DNA of 64,000 nucleotides from Pedobacter heparinus DSM 2366 (GTDB lineage: Bacteria; Bacteroidota; Bacteroidia; Sphingobacteriales; Sphingobacteriaceae), in the NCBI RefSeq assembly GCF_000023825.1, contig NC_013061.1, forward strand, positions 2,728,001-2,792,000, read 5' to 3'. Below are positions 54,449 through 62,387 of the stretch, piece after piece (the first letter of the stretch is position 1; the number at the start of each line of letters is the position of its first letter). The translations under genes and the position numbers were made by a program. Below the pieces are notes generated by a model. The model had not been told where the DNA came from. It did not search any database and saw nothing but the letters and a program-made list of their open reading frames with translations.

Positions 54449-54847
54449 CTAATCAACCTTATCCGAAAATATACGGGTAAACTGAAAAAAAAGTATACAA
54501 ATAATAGTTCCGATTGTGTATGCTACAATATCGCTCCAAAGAAACCCGCGTCCAAGTATTAATGCGCCTAAAGTAGTATTTCTAATATCATTTATCCATA
54601 CTGCATTATAAAGCTGGCTTAATTCAATAAGAAAACATATTAATAAACTAATCAACGCAATAATCCAGAAATTCACTCTGATGAAGAGCAATTTCACGCA
54701 GAGGAACATCATTGCGGCATACAATACATCCCCAATAATCAACGGTATAAATGATGCTTTCCTGGAAAGGATTCCCAATACAATTACAAAAACGATTAAC
54801 AATACATACCTAAACCTTAATCTGATATTTCTGTTTAGTGATGTCAT
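54449..54847 (-). CDS. DUF2809-family membrane protein
   Basis: The 132-residue protein has four likely membrane helices and the DUF2809 pattern: GILSRK near the start, GDVLYAAMMFLCVKLLF, LIELSQLY and GALILGRGFLWSDIVAYTIG. It is found as a small inner-membrane protein of unknown role. It stands alone on the minus strand. Confidence 0.85.
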   Translation of the reverse strand: MTSLNRNIRLRFRYVLLIVFVIVLGILSRKASFIPLIIGDVLYAAMMFLCVKLLFIRVNFWIIALISLLICFLIELSQLYNAVWINDIRNTTLGALILGRGFLWSDIVAYTIGTIICILFFQFTRIFSDKVD

Positions 54848-55132
54848 AACTCAATACGTATTTATTCGTTTATTTATTTAAGTAAACTTATAAAAATCAG
54901 CCTCATGAACCTAATGTTTCTAAACTCAAGAAAATTCTTTCTAACTTGAGGCTCTTATGGATGTAAAGAAACATTCATCATTATAGCCTGGATAAGTAGG
55001 GAAAAACTGTATAATGGAGCCGCTGCAGGGAGGCTAAAATGTCGCAAACAGACCTACAAAAGTCGCTTTATCCCCCCTATATAATCACTTTTTACCATGA
55101 TATTTGTTATGGTTATATAAATACATAATACT

Positions 55133-55585
55133 ATGGCAAAAAATAAATTATTACGAATGGATAATATCGGGATCGTAGTAGAATCTCTTGATGACGCGAT
55201 CTCCTTTTTCACAGAAATAGGCCTGAAGCTCGAAGGACGGGCCACGATTGAAGGTGAATGGGCTGGTCGCGTTACTGGATTAGGTAATCAGCACGTCGAA
55301 GTTGCGATGATGGTTACTCCCGACGGCCACAGTCGGCTTGAGCTTTCACGGTTTCTAAGCCCCCCTACTATCGAAGATCACAGGGCAGCACCGGTAAATG
55401 CCCTCGGTTATCTACGCGCAATGTTCACTATCGAGGATATTGACGAGCTGGTATCCAGGCTCCTCAAGCATGGTGCCCAGCTCGTTGGCGAAGTAGTTCA
55501 GTACGAAAACTCGTATCGGCTATGCTACATTCGGGCAAAGGATGGTCTGCTAATCGGTTTGGCAGAAGAGCTCGGTAAAAAATAA
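55133..55585 (+). CDS. VOC-family (glyoxalase-like) protein
   Basis: The 150-residue protein has a VOC fold pattern: LRMDNIGIVVESLDDAISFF at the start and RLCYIRAKDGLLIGLAEE at the end, without a signal peptide. The substrate is unknown. The coding sequence looks richer in G+C and in codons such as CGC, CTC and GGC than its neighbours, so recent transfer is possible. It has a perfect 18-bp hairpin terminator 17 bases after its stop. A close match in other phyla would be expected if it was transferred. Confidence 0.83.
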   Translation: MAKNKLLRMDNIGIVVESLDDAISFFTEIGLKLEGRATIEGEWAGRVTGLGNQHVEVAMMVTPDGHSRLELSRFLSPPTIEDHRAAPVNALGYLRAMFTIEDIDELVSRLLKHGAQLVGEVVQYENSYRLCYIRAKDGLLIGLAEELGKK

Positions 55586-55601
55586 ATATTGAATAAACCA
55601 C

Positions 55602-55640
55602 ACAATGACAGGGTTGACTTTCAGTCAACCCTGTCATTGT
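55602..55640. terminator. Strong two-way hairpin terminator
   Basis: ACAATGACAGGGTTGACT (55602-55619) pairs perfectly with AGTCAACCCTGTCATTGT (55623-55640) around a TTC loop: an 18-bp stem. A TATTTTATAT run follows on the plus strand. It probably ends both the VOC gene and the convergent 77-residue gene. Confidence 0.88.
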
Positions 55641-55644
55641 TATT

Positions 55645-55878
55645 TTATATATTTTCCGGATTATAAGTACCGTGATCACGGTCACTTTTATAATTCATAG
55701 CATCATCTTCAGGTCCGTTTTCCTGCTCGCCAACCTGATCTTCAAGCTTATCCCCCTTTTTTGTCTCCGCGTCTTCGCGCATCTCCGAAATACTTTTAGT
55801 TGCATCTATATTATGCTCACGTTTATCATCCCTTGTTTTTAAAGGCGGAGTGTTTTCATTGTTTTGCTGAGTTTCCAT
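55645..55878 (-). CDS. Small acidic, hydrophilic hypothetical protein
   Basis: The 77-residue protein is rich in Asp, Glu, Lys and Asn with no hydrophobic core (EDAETKKGDKLEDQVGEQEN), so it is probably unstructured. It has no signal peptide and no known motif. Such short proteins are common in this group; some are stress-related, but no function can be given. It faces the VOC gene across the two-way terminator. Confidence 0.55.
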   Translation of the reverse strand: METQQNNENTPPLKTRDDKREHNIDATKSISEMREDAETKKGDKLEDQVGEQENGPEDDAMNYKSDRDHGTYNPENI

Positions 55879-56149
55879 GGTGATATCATTAGTTCATAGA
55901 TAAAACAACATTAAAATCATAAGGTTTGCTTTTTTGTTCAGCAGATAACCAAAAAAATAAGTCGATGTGAGATAAGATAATATCCTCAGTATACAAATTG
56001 ATAGGAATACTAATTAGGCTTTTCAGATATTGATAGCGCTATTGTATCGTTTCATTGTAAAACTTCAGCCTTTTCATAGAAGCAAGTTACTAATTTCAGA
56101 AAATCCAAACCTTTTTTTATCAGGTATGTTAAAATGTTCAAAAGAAGTT

Positions 56150-56545
56150 ATGGAAACCCATTCTTATTGGCTCTTTATTCTCTCAATCGTGGTCGCCTGC
56201 ATCAGCTGGACAGTCACTAAAGAAGAAATATTTAAAGAACCCCGTGAATATTGCGTCGCAAAATCAAAATCATGCAATACCCTGTGGAAGAGAAAATTCT
56301 TTTACGTATTCACTTGTGAATACTGCTTCAGTCATTACGTGACGCTATTGCTGCTCATTATAACTGATTATAAGCTACTTTACCAAAACTGGATTGGCTA
56401 TATCATTGCAGGCTTTACCATAGTATGGATAGCAAATGTATACATGAGCTTATACAATATCATCCGCGTAGATTTAAAAAAGGTAAAAATCATAGCCGAA
56501 GAAGAAGCTGAAAACCTTAAAATGAAAAAAGATAAGTTTTACTAA
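56150..56545 (+). CDS. Small membrane protein with Cys pairs
   Basis: The ATG at 56150 (METHSYWLF) gives 131 residues; a TTG frame from 56030 would add 40 residues. It has a membrane helix at about 5-20, a Cys-rich loop (YCVAKSKSCN and FTCEYCFSHYV) and two more helices. The C-x-x-C followed by aromatic residues recalls DUF1360-type proteins, but this is only a likeness. A lipoprotein-like fragment follows 5 bases after its stop. Function is unknown. Confidence 0.55.
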   Translation: METHSYWLFILSIVVACISWTVTKEEIFKEPREYCVAKSKSCNTLWKRKFFYVFTCEYCFSHYVTLLLLIITDYKLLYQNWIGYIIAGFTIVWIANVYMSLYNIIRVDLKKVKIIAEEEAENLKMKKDKFY

Positions 56546-56550
56546 AAGCC

Positions 56551-56631
56551 ATTCTTTATCAAAAAATCATATACACACTGATCATACTCACCGCAACTTC
56601 AGGATGCGCTCAAATAACACCAGCTACTTAG
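56551..56631 (+). pseudogene. Remnant of a lipoprotein gene (signal and lipobox only)
   Basis: In frame 3 (56551-56631) the bases encode ILYQKIIYTLIILTATSGC followed by AQITPAT and a stop. This is a perfect lipoprotein signal: basic start, hydrophobic core and lipobox ATSGC. There is no ATG at the expected place (Tyr-Gln stands where Met-Lys would be), and the stop comes after 8 residues. It looks like the start of a lipoprotein gene left after deletion. It lies just before the end of the RibD-like gene. Confidence 0.4.
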
Positions 56632-57202
56632 AGGAATTGTCTAAGATATAGTTCAGTTCAGTTACACCGCATGTAAATTGCTTGGTAGTCAGCAATTTTA
56701 ATTTGATTTTGTCTTTGATTTCCGCAAACAATGGAATGCCTTGTCCAAGAATAACTGGATTAACGAATAGCCAGTAGCCATCGATTAAGTTTAGCCGAAT
56801 AAGTGAATGCGTTGCCCCGGGGCTACCAAAAAGCAAAATGTCTTCACCCTCTCTTTGTTTTATTTCATTTATTTTGTCAGAGATGTTACCGGTTATAATT
56901 TCTACGTTCTTTAAACCGGTACCTTTCATTGTTGTTGATAAAACAACTTTGTGTACTTTTTTATACCACTTTGAATGCTCAATGTCGTGTTTGCTCGCCG
57001 TAGGGCTATCTGCTGCAGTAGGCCAGTAATTTTCCATCATCTGATAGGTTACCTTTCCGTATAATGCGGTATCTCCCTCACTTATCCGTTTGCCAACATG
57101 ATCAAAAATTTCTTCATCAACTGTAATCCAGTCCATTTCTCCGTTTGGTCCTGCCACAAAGCCGTCAAGCGATATGTGCATAAATGAAATTATCTTTTTC
57201 AT
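56624..57202 (-). CDS. RibD C-terminal/dihydrofolate-reductase-like protein
   Basis: The 192-residue protein has the DHFR/RibD-C fold pattern: KKIISFMHISLDGFVAGPNG at the start and YGKVTYQMMENYWP, then LFGSPGATHSLIRLNLIDGY. These proteins are named for the RibD reductase domain but often have unknown roles, binding NADPH and a pterin-like substrate. It is the last of three genes (ArsR regulator, SRPBCC, this one) and overlaps the SRPBCC stop by 4 bases, so co-translation is likely. Confidence 0.87.
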   Translation of the reverse strand: MKKIISFMHISLDGFVAGPNGEMDWITVDEEIFDHVGKRISEGDTALYGKVTYQMMENYWPTAADSPTASKHDIEHSKWYKKVHKVVLSTTMKGTGLKNVEIITGNISDKINEIKQREGEDILLFGSPGATHSLIRLNLIDGYWLFVNPVILGQGIPLFAEIKDKIKLKLLTTKQFTCGVTELNYILDNSSK

Positions 57203-57687
57203 GATTCTGTTTTTTGGTGAATAGTTATTTTAAGATAGTTTTCGAGTCTGTTTAAAGTCTGTTTGCCTCCTTCTATAGCATTTACCTTTCTGTTTAACTC
57301 ATCAATAATTGCTTTTGATTTAAATACCGACTTCATGGTCAATAAGGTTTTTCCTTCAACTTCTTCAAACGAAACTGAAACCATAAAGTTATAATCTTCG
57401 CTTTTTTCACCAGAATGTTTATAGGACAGTAAGTAAGGCTTATTTACTTCTACATATTCTATTTTATTATCCCAATCCCTTCCCATGCCGTGCATAATAA
57501 AATCCCAGATCTGGCCTGGTTCTACCGTCATTGATCTGGTAGTTAGCGAAAAACCGTTTGGCCCCCACCATTCCCTGATATGTGCAGGGTTAGTCCATAC
57601 TTCCCATACTAAATCTCTTGGTGCATCCAGGATTCTTGTATGTATCAGAACATTATCTTCTTGTTTGAATGTATTGTACTTTTCCAT
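57199..57687 (-). CDS. SRPBCC/AHSA1-type protein in the ArsR operon
   Basis: The ATG at 57687 gives 162 residues (a TTG frame at 57741 would add 18 that overlap the upstream gene). The SRPBCC pattern is clear: TRILDAPRDLVWEVWTNPAH, then REWWGPNGFS, a motif of AHSA1-type proteins. It is the middle gene of an ArsR, SRPBCC, RibD-like set, a common association in which the SRPBCC gene is governed by the ArsR regulator. Its ligand is unknown. Its stop overlaps the next start by 4 bases. Confidence 0.87.
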   Translation of the reverse strand: MEKYNTFKQEDNVLIHTRILDAPRDLVWEVWTNPAHIREWWGPNGFSLTTRSMTVEPGQIWDFIMHGMGRDWDNKIEYVEVNKPYLLSYKHSGEKSEDYNFMVSVSFEEVEGKTLLTMKSVFKSKAIIDELNRKVNAIEGGKQTLNRLENYLKITIHQKTES

Positions 57688-57697
57688 CTTTCTGTTT

Positions 57698-58018
57698 CTA
57701 TTTTTTTTGAATTTTTGCCAGATAGCTTTCCAATGAATCAAATTGATTGTCCCAATATTTCCGGTACTGGTCTACCCAATCTGTCACTTCCTTTAGTTTT
57801 TCTAGTTTTGCCTCACAATATCGTTCCCTACCTTGTTGCCTGATGGTAATGAGACCACAATCGTTTAGAAGTTGTACATGCAATGAAACTGCTTGCCTCG
57901 TTATGGCAAACTCCTTGGCAATAGCATTCACATTGAGTGATTTCTGCGCAAGCATGCCTATAATTTGTCTTCGGGTTGGATCTGCTATTGCCTGAAAGAT
58001 ATCTCTTGTATGTGTCAT
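57698..58018 (-). CDS. ArsR-family winged-helix repressor
   Basis: With the ATG at 58018 the protein has 106 residues (a TTG at 58027 adds three). It shows the ArsR pattern: IFQAIADPTRRQIIGMLAQ, then VNAIAKEFAITRQAVSLHVQ as the helix-turn-helix and a GRERYCEA wing. No metal-binding Cys pair is evident, as in the group that regulates SRPBCC genes. A long inverted repeat that overlaps the promoter lies directly upstream (58021-58068), so it probably represses its own operon. Confidence 0.9.
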   Translation of the reverse strand: MTHTRDIFQAIADPTRRQIIGMLAQKSLNVNAIAKEFAITRQAVSLHVQLLNDCGLITIRQQGRERYCEAKLEKLKEVTDWVDQYRKYWDNQFDSLESYLAKIQKK

Positions 58019-58020
58019 AA

Positions 58021-58070
58021 TGCGCAAGTATTACCTTGCAAATATATACGCAAGGTTTTACTTGCGCAAA
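58021..58070 (-). promoter_or_regulatory. ArsR operator overlapping its promoter
   Basis: TGCGCAAGTATTACCTTGC (58021-58039) and its imperfect complement at 58050-58068 (17 of 19 bases) form a large inverted repeat 3 bases upstream of the ArsR ATG. On the minus strand TTTG (58070-58067) and TATATTTG (58046-58039) stand 20 bases apart, a full Bacteroidota promoter that lies inside the repeat. Bound repressor would cover both promoter elements. Confidence 0.75.
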
Positions 58071-58294
58071 TAATATTGAATATTTTTTTTGCTTAGCAGC
58101 AATATCTGTATTTCCACATCCTGCCACTACTCAGTTCCATTGCAATTAAAGCACCCAGCGGGCTTACTATAAAGGAAATACGAACATAATAGCCTAATGA
58201 ACCAATATTTGTCCTTTTACTACAACTTCAAAATCTTCAGACATTCCGGCATTATAAACCCGAAAACAAATCTCCCAGGGATCTCTCACCAGAT

Positions 58295-58648
58295 TCATAA
58301 TGTAAGCCCTGAACAGTTTTTCAAACCGCTCAAAATCAATTCCTGCCTTACAAACCACCACTGGGTATCACCCTGGGCAATCGTTTCCTGTACATAAGTT
58401 TCCCAATGCATTTTAAGCTCCATTGGCAAACGGTTAAAGTGCTGCCGGTCAATCAAAACACCAATACCTTCAATAAGTTCCTGAGGAATCCGTGCTTTCC
58501 CTTTCACATACCACAAGCCTTCTAGTTTTTCCATACTGCAAATCAGTTCACCGGCATAAACAATGCGCCATGGTTCAGCAGCACGAAACTGCACTACCTG
58601 GTAAACCAGGCCATCCACCCCATCCGGAAAATAATCCAGCTCAATCAT
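58295..58648 (-). CDS. Hypothetical protein of 117 residues
   Basis: The protein has mixed alpha/beta character with conserved-looking aromatic residues (YQVVQFRAAEPWRIVYAGE, then MHWETYVQETIAQGD and WWFVRQE). No signal, membrane helix or known motif was recognised. An exceptionally strong Shine-Dalgarno sequence (AAAGGAGG, 58653-58660) precedes its ATG by 4 bases, which supports it as a real gene. It stands alone on the minus strand. Confidence 0.6.
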   Translation of the reverse strand: MIELDYFPDGVDGLVYQVVQFRAAEPWRIVYAGELICSMEKLEGLWYVKGKARIPQELIEGIGVLIDRQHFNRLPMELKMHWETYVQETIAQGDTQWWFVRQELILSGLKNCSGLTL

Positions 58649-58652
58649 CTGT

Positions 58653-58660
58653 CCTCCTTT
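58653..58660 (-). promoter_or_regulatory. Strong Shine-Dalgarno site
   Basis: The minus strand reads AAAGGAGG, a full match to the anti-Shine-Dalgarno, 4 bases before the ATG at 58648. Such sites are rare in this group, where most genes start after A-rich leaders, so this one decides the start. Confidence 0.6.
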
Positions 58661-58866
58661 TTAAACAAGCTTCTCATGGTATAAAACCTTAGTTACTATA
58701 AACTTAAGTCAATTAAAAACAAAAATACTAATATTTTTAGTTTTGTTATCTTAAAATTATTTTTTTGCTAAAAAAAAGTAACGATATCCAGAATTTAATA
58801 CGATAGTGAAATAATTTCAAGGCTATCAATCGATTCCTGATTCCGGAAAAAACGTATTTTAGTCAA

Positions 58867-59307
58867 ATGGATATGGTGCAAAAAACTATTCTCATTAATG
58901 TTCCTGTCTCGGCAGTCTGGGATACATTAACCCTAAGCCCCTTTGTTCAACAATGGACTTACGATACACCCATTCAAATAAAAACAGATTGGAAAGTCGG
59001 CAGTACAATCGTCACCAGCGGAGATCTCCATGGAATTCCATTCCGGAATTCAGGTATCATCCTGGCCTTCGATCCTAATGTTAAGTTCAGCTATACTTTT
59101 CTAAGTTCACTGTCCAACTTAGCCGATACCGATGAAAATCATTGTCTCCTGGAATTTGACCTTTCATATGAAAACAAACAGACCAGACTTGATCTTTTCA
59201 TCAGCAATTTCCCCGACGATGTGATCCGCAAGCACCTGGAACTGTACTGGGGTCCAACCCTTGAACTCATCAAAGAACAAACTGAAAGCCGTCATAGGCA
59301 AACCTAA
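58867..59307 (+). CDS. SRPBCC-type protein
   Basis: The 146-residue protein has the SRPBCC pattern (INVPVSAVWDTLTLSPFVQQ, then WKVGSTIVTSG, with a C-terminal helix ELYWGPTLELIKEQ). It has no signal. The ligand is unknown. It stands alone, 218 bases from the divergent 117-residue gene, and is one of three SRPBCC-type genes in the window. Confidence 0.8.
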   Translation: MDMVQKTILINVPVSAVWDTLTLSPFVQQWTYDTPIQIKTDWKVGSTIVTSGDLHGIPFRNSGIILAFDPNVKFSYTFLSSLSNLADTDENHCLLEFDLSYENKQTRLDLFISNFPDDVIRKHLELYWGPTLELIKEQTESRHRQT

Positions 59308-59385
59308 ACATACTGCGATTTAAATTCTACCTCATTTTGACTGCCATCAGAATATAATTATATTTACCAGCCCAGGAATTCTGTT

Positions 59386-59817
59386 ATGAGCATCGAAGAA
59401 ATTACGGCATACATCTCATCCAGTTTTGAAGACGTGAATGTTACTGAAGCAAACAATGATTTATTCTTTTTCTACAGAGAAGAGAAAATGATGCCATTCG
59501 CAACCATAGTTACAAGCGATAACGATTTTGACAATGCATCGCAGTTAAACAGGAAAGGTTTCTTCCGACTTAACATCGGTATTGACAAAACTAACTTTAT
59601 AACCGAATTCAATGATATTGAGTTAAAGAAGGGTATTGGCGCTTACTTGAATTCCGGCTTAGATTTTTCGGTGGAGAATGTACTTATGCCACATCCAGTT
59701 TACTGTGCGATGTACTGGGTATGCATCGTTAATCCACACAAGGAAAATATGCTGAAACTAAAGCCACATCTGGATGTAGCTTATAGTATCGCTGTTAAAA
59801 GGCAAAATAAAGCCTAG
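59386..59817 (+). CDS. DUF6194-family protein
   Basis: The 143-residue protein fits DUF6194: SIEEITAYISSSFEDVNV at the start, FFYREEKMMPFATIVTSD, and a C-terminal PHPVYCAMYWVCIVNP segment. Its role is unknown. It is cytosolic by sequence and lies 78 bases after the SRPBCC gene on the same strand, so they may share a message. Confidence 0.78.
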   Translation: MSIEEITAYISSSFEDVNVTEANNDLFFFYREEKMMPFATIVTSDNDFDNASQLNRKGFFRLNIGIDKTNFITEFNDIELKKGIGAYLNSGLDFSVENVLMPHPVYCAMYWVCIVNPHKENMLKLKPHLDVAYSIAVKRQNKA

Positions 59818-59852
59818 ATCTTTAAATTATTACGCAGCAAATAGATTTAATT

Positions 59853-60029
59853 CTAAGCTTTATTCTTAGGAACTTTAGCCCCCGCTTTTCTTGCCTCCGA
59901 AAGACCAATTGCAATGGCTTGCTTTTTAGAAGTCACCTTCTTTCCACTTCCTGACTTCAGTTTACCTTCTTTCATTTCATGCATCGTTTTTTCTACCTTC
60001 TCAGATGCTTTTTCTGAATACTTTGCCAT
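59853..60029 (-). CDS. DUF6496-family small basic protein
   Basis: The 58-residue protein, read from the ATG at 60029, starts MAKYSEKASEKVEKTMHEMK, has a Lys/Gly/Ser-rich middle (KLKSGSGKKVTSKKQ) and ends AIAIGLSEARKAGAKVPKN. This is the DUF6496 pattern, found as small lysine-rich proteins in many bacteria, probably DNA- or RNA-associated. It lies just 24 bases downstream of another small Lys-rich gene on the same strand. Confidence 0.8.
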   Translation of the reverse strand: MAKYSEKASEKVEKTMHEMKEGKLKSGSGKKVTSKKQAIAIGLSEARKAGAKVPKNKA

Positions 60030-60053
60030 AATATTAAAATTTATGTTTTCAAT

Positions 60054-60221
60054 TTAATCTCTATCTTTCATTCGTTTACGCTGACGCTCTTCTGCTTGCT
60101 TTACTTCATCTTTTTCTGACAATGGTTCATCAGTTTGAAGCTTTTTTTTAGGCAGGTTTAAACTACCCGCTTTGGCCAGTGGCTTATCCATTTCATGACC
60201 TTTTTTTTCTTGCTCTTTCAT
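60054..60221 (-). CDS. Small highly charged hypothetical protein
   Basis: The 55-residue protein starts MKEQEKKGHEMDKPLAKAGS and ends in a Lys/Arg/Glu-rich tail (EERQRKRMKDRD). It has no hydrophobic core. It lies 24 bases ahead of the DUF6496 gene and probably shares its transcript. No family is recognised. Confidence 0.5.
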   Translation of the reverse strand: MKEQEKKGHEMDKPLAKAGSLNLPKKKLQTDEPLSEKDEVKQAEERQRKRMKDRD

Positions 60222-60426
60222 AATAACTTTCATTAAGATATATTAAGCCATCATTTCCAATGATATCCATAATACTTATATTTATATTTAGTATCTAGTA
60301 TTTAAAAACAAGGTTAATCACAAATTGATTCGATTTTTTAATAAAATATTTCTAGCCAGCTAAAATCATGAGCTTAATGTTTAATCAACCCGCAAACAAT
60401 ATCGCTTCAGCAAATGTTTTAACACC

Positions 60427-60786
60427 ATGGCGACAACAAAAGAACTTATTGAACAGATCAACCTCTTGTTTACTGAAAACAGAATGGAGGCATTTATGGA
60501 TTACCTGGCCGACGATGTAGTTTGGGACATGTATAGTTCTACATCAGGCCATACTACTTTTAATGGAATAGCAGAAATCAATCAGATGGATGGAAGTGAC
60601 ATGCCGCAACACACAGATTTCAGGTTTTCAACCATTGTGATTGAAGGGGATATGGCCTCCGTACAGGGATCAAGTAAAAGTAAAAAAGTAGACGGCACGG
60701 AATATGAAAGCAATTTCTGCGATGTTTATCACTTCAAAAATGATAAGATTATAAAAATGAGCTCTTATATAATCGATAATAAATAA
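60427..60786 (+). CDS. SnoaL/NTF2-like protein
   Basis: The 119-residue protein matches the SnoaL-like/NTF2 fold in order: TTKELIEQINLLFTENRMEA at the start, DYLADDVVWDMY, and a C-terminal CDVYHFKNDKIIKMSSYIID segment. Members act as small enzymes (for example isomerases) or ligand-binding proteins. No catalytic role can be assigned. It is cytosolic by sequence and alone on the plus strand. Confidence 0.82.
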   Translation: MATTKELIEQINLLFTENRMEAFMDYLADDVVWDMYSSTSGHTTFNGIAEINQMDGSDMPQHTDFRFSTIVIEGDMASVQGSSKSKKVDGTEYESNFCDVYHFKNDKIIKMSSYIIDNK

Positions 60787-60856
60787 GCTAAAAAAATGGG
60801 TTAGGCAAACTACTAATGCTCATCCAAATCAAGATAAAGAAGTTTAACTTCTAATA

Positions 60857-61186
60857 TTAATTAATCAATTTCAAAGTTTTAAGATCATATATCAATAGCT
60901 GATTTTTGTCGGTCTTATCGTATTTTCCGTTATTATTGGAATCATAATGACCAGTAATCACGATTCTTCCAGTTTGCTTGTTTACAATCCATGTGCTTAC
61001 AAAGAATCGATCTTCCATACAAATAGCACAAAGATACGCTTCTGTCGAATGCAGATTCCACTTCTTTAATACCCATTTCATCTTTGTAAAAAGAGGAACA
61101 CGGATAGAAAATGCAACTGATCCATACATCTTTGATATAGAAAATACGACAGATGTAATACATTTATTTAATATATTCAGGCTCAC
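60857..61186 (-). pseudogene. Fragment with an EF-hand-like loop, possibly decayed
   Basis: The frame starts with GTG at 61186 and has no good start signal. The first 40 residues look random, while the C-terminal part (about 50-109) is protein-like, with the loop DSNNNGKYDKTD fitting the EF-hand/dockerin ligand pattern (D1, N3, N5, G6, D9, D12). The end of a secreted protein may be all that remains. Alternatively it is a real small protein with a later start (for example Met36). Confidence 0.4.
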
Positions 61187-61260
61187 TAACTCCTAAATCA
61201 ATTAATGCTCTTGATAATATTTTTGGTTCCTCCTATGAAAAGACAACTATTATAAAACTT

Positions 61261-61827
61261 ATGATCGAGAACAAAAATCAAAACAAGAACAACTATATTG
61301 CTAAATTCTTGTTTACTGGAAAATTCAAACTTTTGCTTCTAGGATTGGTAATTCTGCAAATTACCTGTAAACCAAACATACAACCTTCGAAACTTATCCT
61401 CAAAAGAGATGAGAAAACTTCAATGTATGCGTACTTTGATCAGAATGGAAATAAAATTTTGGGCGACTATTATGCAGCTTATACGGATACAATAACAGAC
61501 TTTGGGATTGTAGCAGATTCTGGCTTTGTTTTAATTGATCGGAATGGAAAGCATATTTATAACATACTGCCATTTGATAACGGGCCTGATTATACGAGTG
61601 AAGGATTATACAGAATAACGAAAAATGGCAAAATCGGATATGTTGATTCACTTACTTCAAAAATTGTAATTACACCCCAGTTTGATTGTGCATTGCCTTT
61701 TGAAAACGGTAAAGCCAAAGTAAGCTTTAAATGTAAAACTGTATCGGCTTCTCCTGATGATGAACATCCCACTTGGGAAAGTGAAGAATGGTTTTACATT
61801 AATAAAGATGGGAAAATTCTGCAATAA
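61261..61827 (+). CDS. WG-repeat lipoprotein
   Basis: The 188-residue protein has an N-terminal hydrophobic segment with a possible lipobox (LQITC, Cys36) and then WG-type repeats: YFDQNGNKILGDYY, then LIDRNGKHIYNILPF, then YINKDGKIL. WG repeats form a beta-propeller-like fold and occur in surface and periplasmic proteins. The protein has only about three repeats, so it could be a shortened form. It lies 11 bases ahead of the next gene. Confidence 0.75.
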   Translation: MIENKNQNKNNYIAKFLFTGKFKLLLLGLVILQITCKPNIQPSKLILKRDEKTSMYAYFDQNGNKILGDYYAAYTDTITDFGIVADSGFVLIDRNGKHIYNILPFDNGPDYTSEGLYRITKNGKIGYVDSLTSKIVITPQFDCALPFENGKAKVSFKCKTVSASPDDEHPTWESEEWFYINKDGKILQ

Positions 61828-61838
61828 ACGCCCCCCAC

Positions 61839-62345
61839 ATGCAACAAAAAATGAATATACAACCACTCAGTACACTTGAAAAGAAAAAGTTGAAAAGCCT
61901 GTTGATACAGCGCTTGGTATTCCTTTTTATATTTATTTTGCCATTATTATACGCCTATGTGATCTTTATTAAAAATGTAATTGGCGACTTGGCGATTAAT
62001 CATATTAACGGATTGACCTGGTTTGGGATTTTCCTGATAGTAGTATTTACCATCTTGCTCATTGGGCTGGTTATACCTTTTTATATACGCACTTTCAAAC
62101 ACTGTCTTCAATCTTCTAAAAGGGTGGTCGATACCGTTATACTGGGAGTAACCGTAGAAAATTCAATAAGTGGTATTTTACCACCTCGCTATATTATAAA
62201 AACGGAATATAAGGAACTGGATAGCTGGGCAGCTGTAATATTGAACCTCGGCCTTAGTCTGCAACAGTTAAGACCTGGTATGGAGGTACGTATCCATTAT
62301 ACGGTTAATCGCAGCCATGATATATTGTTTATTGAAAGGCGTTAG
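61839..62345 (+). CDS. Small membrane protein of unknown function
   Basis: The 168-residue protein has two membrane helices (about 26-45 and 65-90) and a C-terminal domain with mixed strands (VVDTVILGVTVENSIS...). No known motif is seen. It lies 11 bases after the WG-repeat gene, so the two are probably co-transcribed. It converges with dnaE2, about 42 bases between stops. An ATG at 61851 is an alternative start. Confidence 0.6.
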   Translation: MQQKMNIQPLSTLEKKKLKSLLIQRLVFLFIFILPLLYAYVIFIKNVIGDLAINHINGLTWFGIFLIVVFTILLIGLVIPFYIRTFKHCLQSSKRVVDTVILGVTVENSISGILPPRYIIKTEYKELDSWAAVILNLGLSLQQLRPGMEVRIHYTVNRSHDILFIERR

Positions 62346-62387
62346 CAGATAGACCACATCCTCTCTGTTTACCTTCATGGTTATCTG

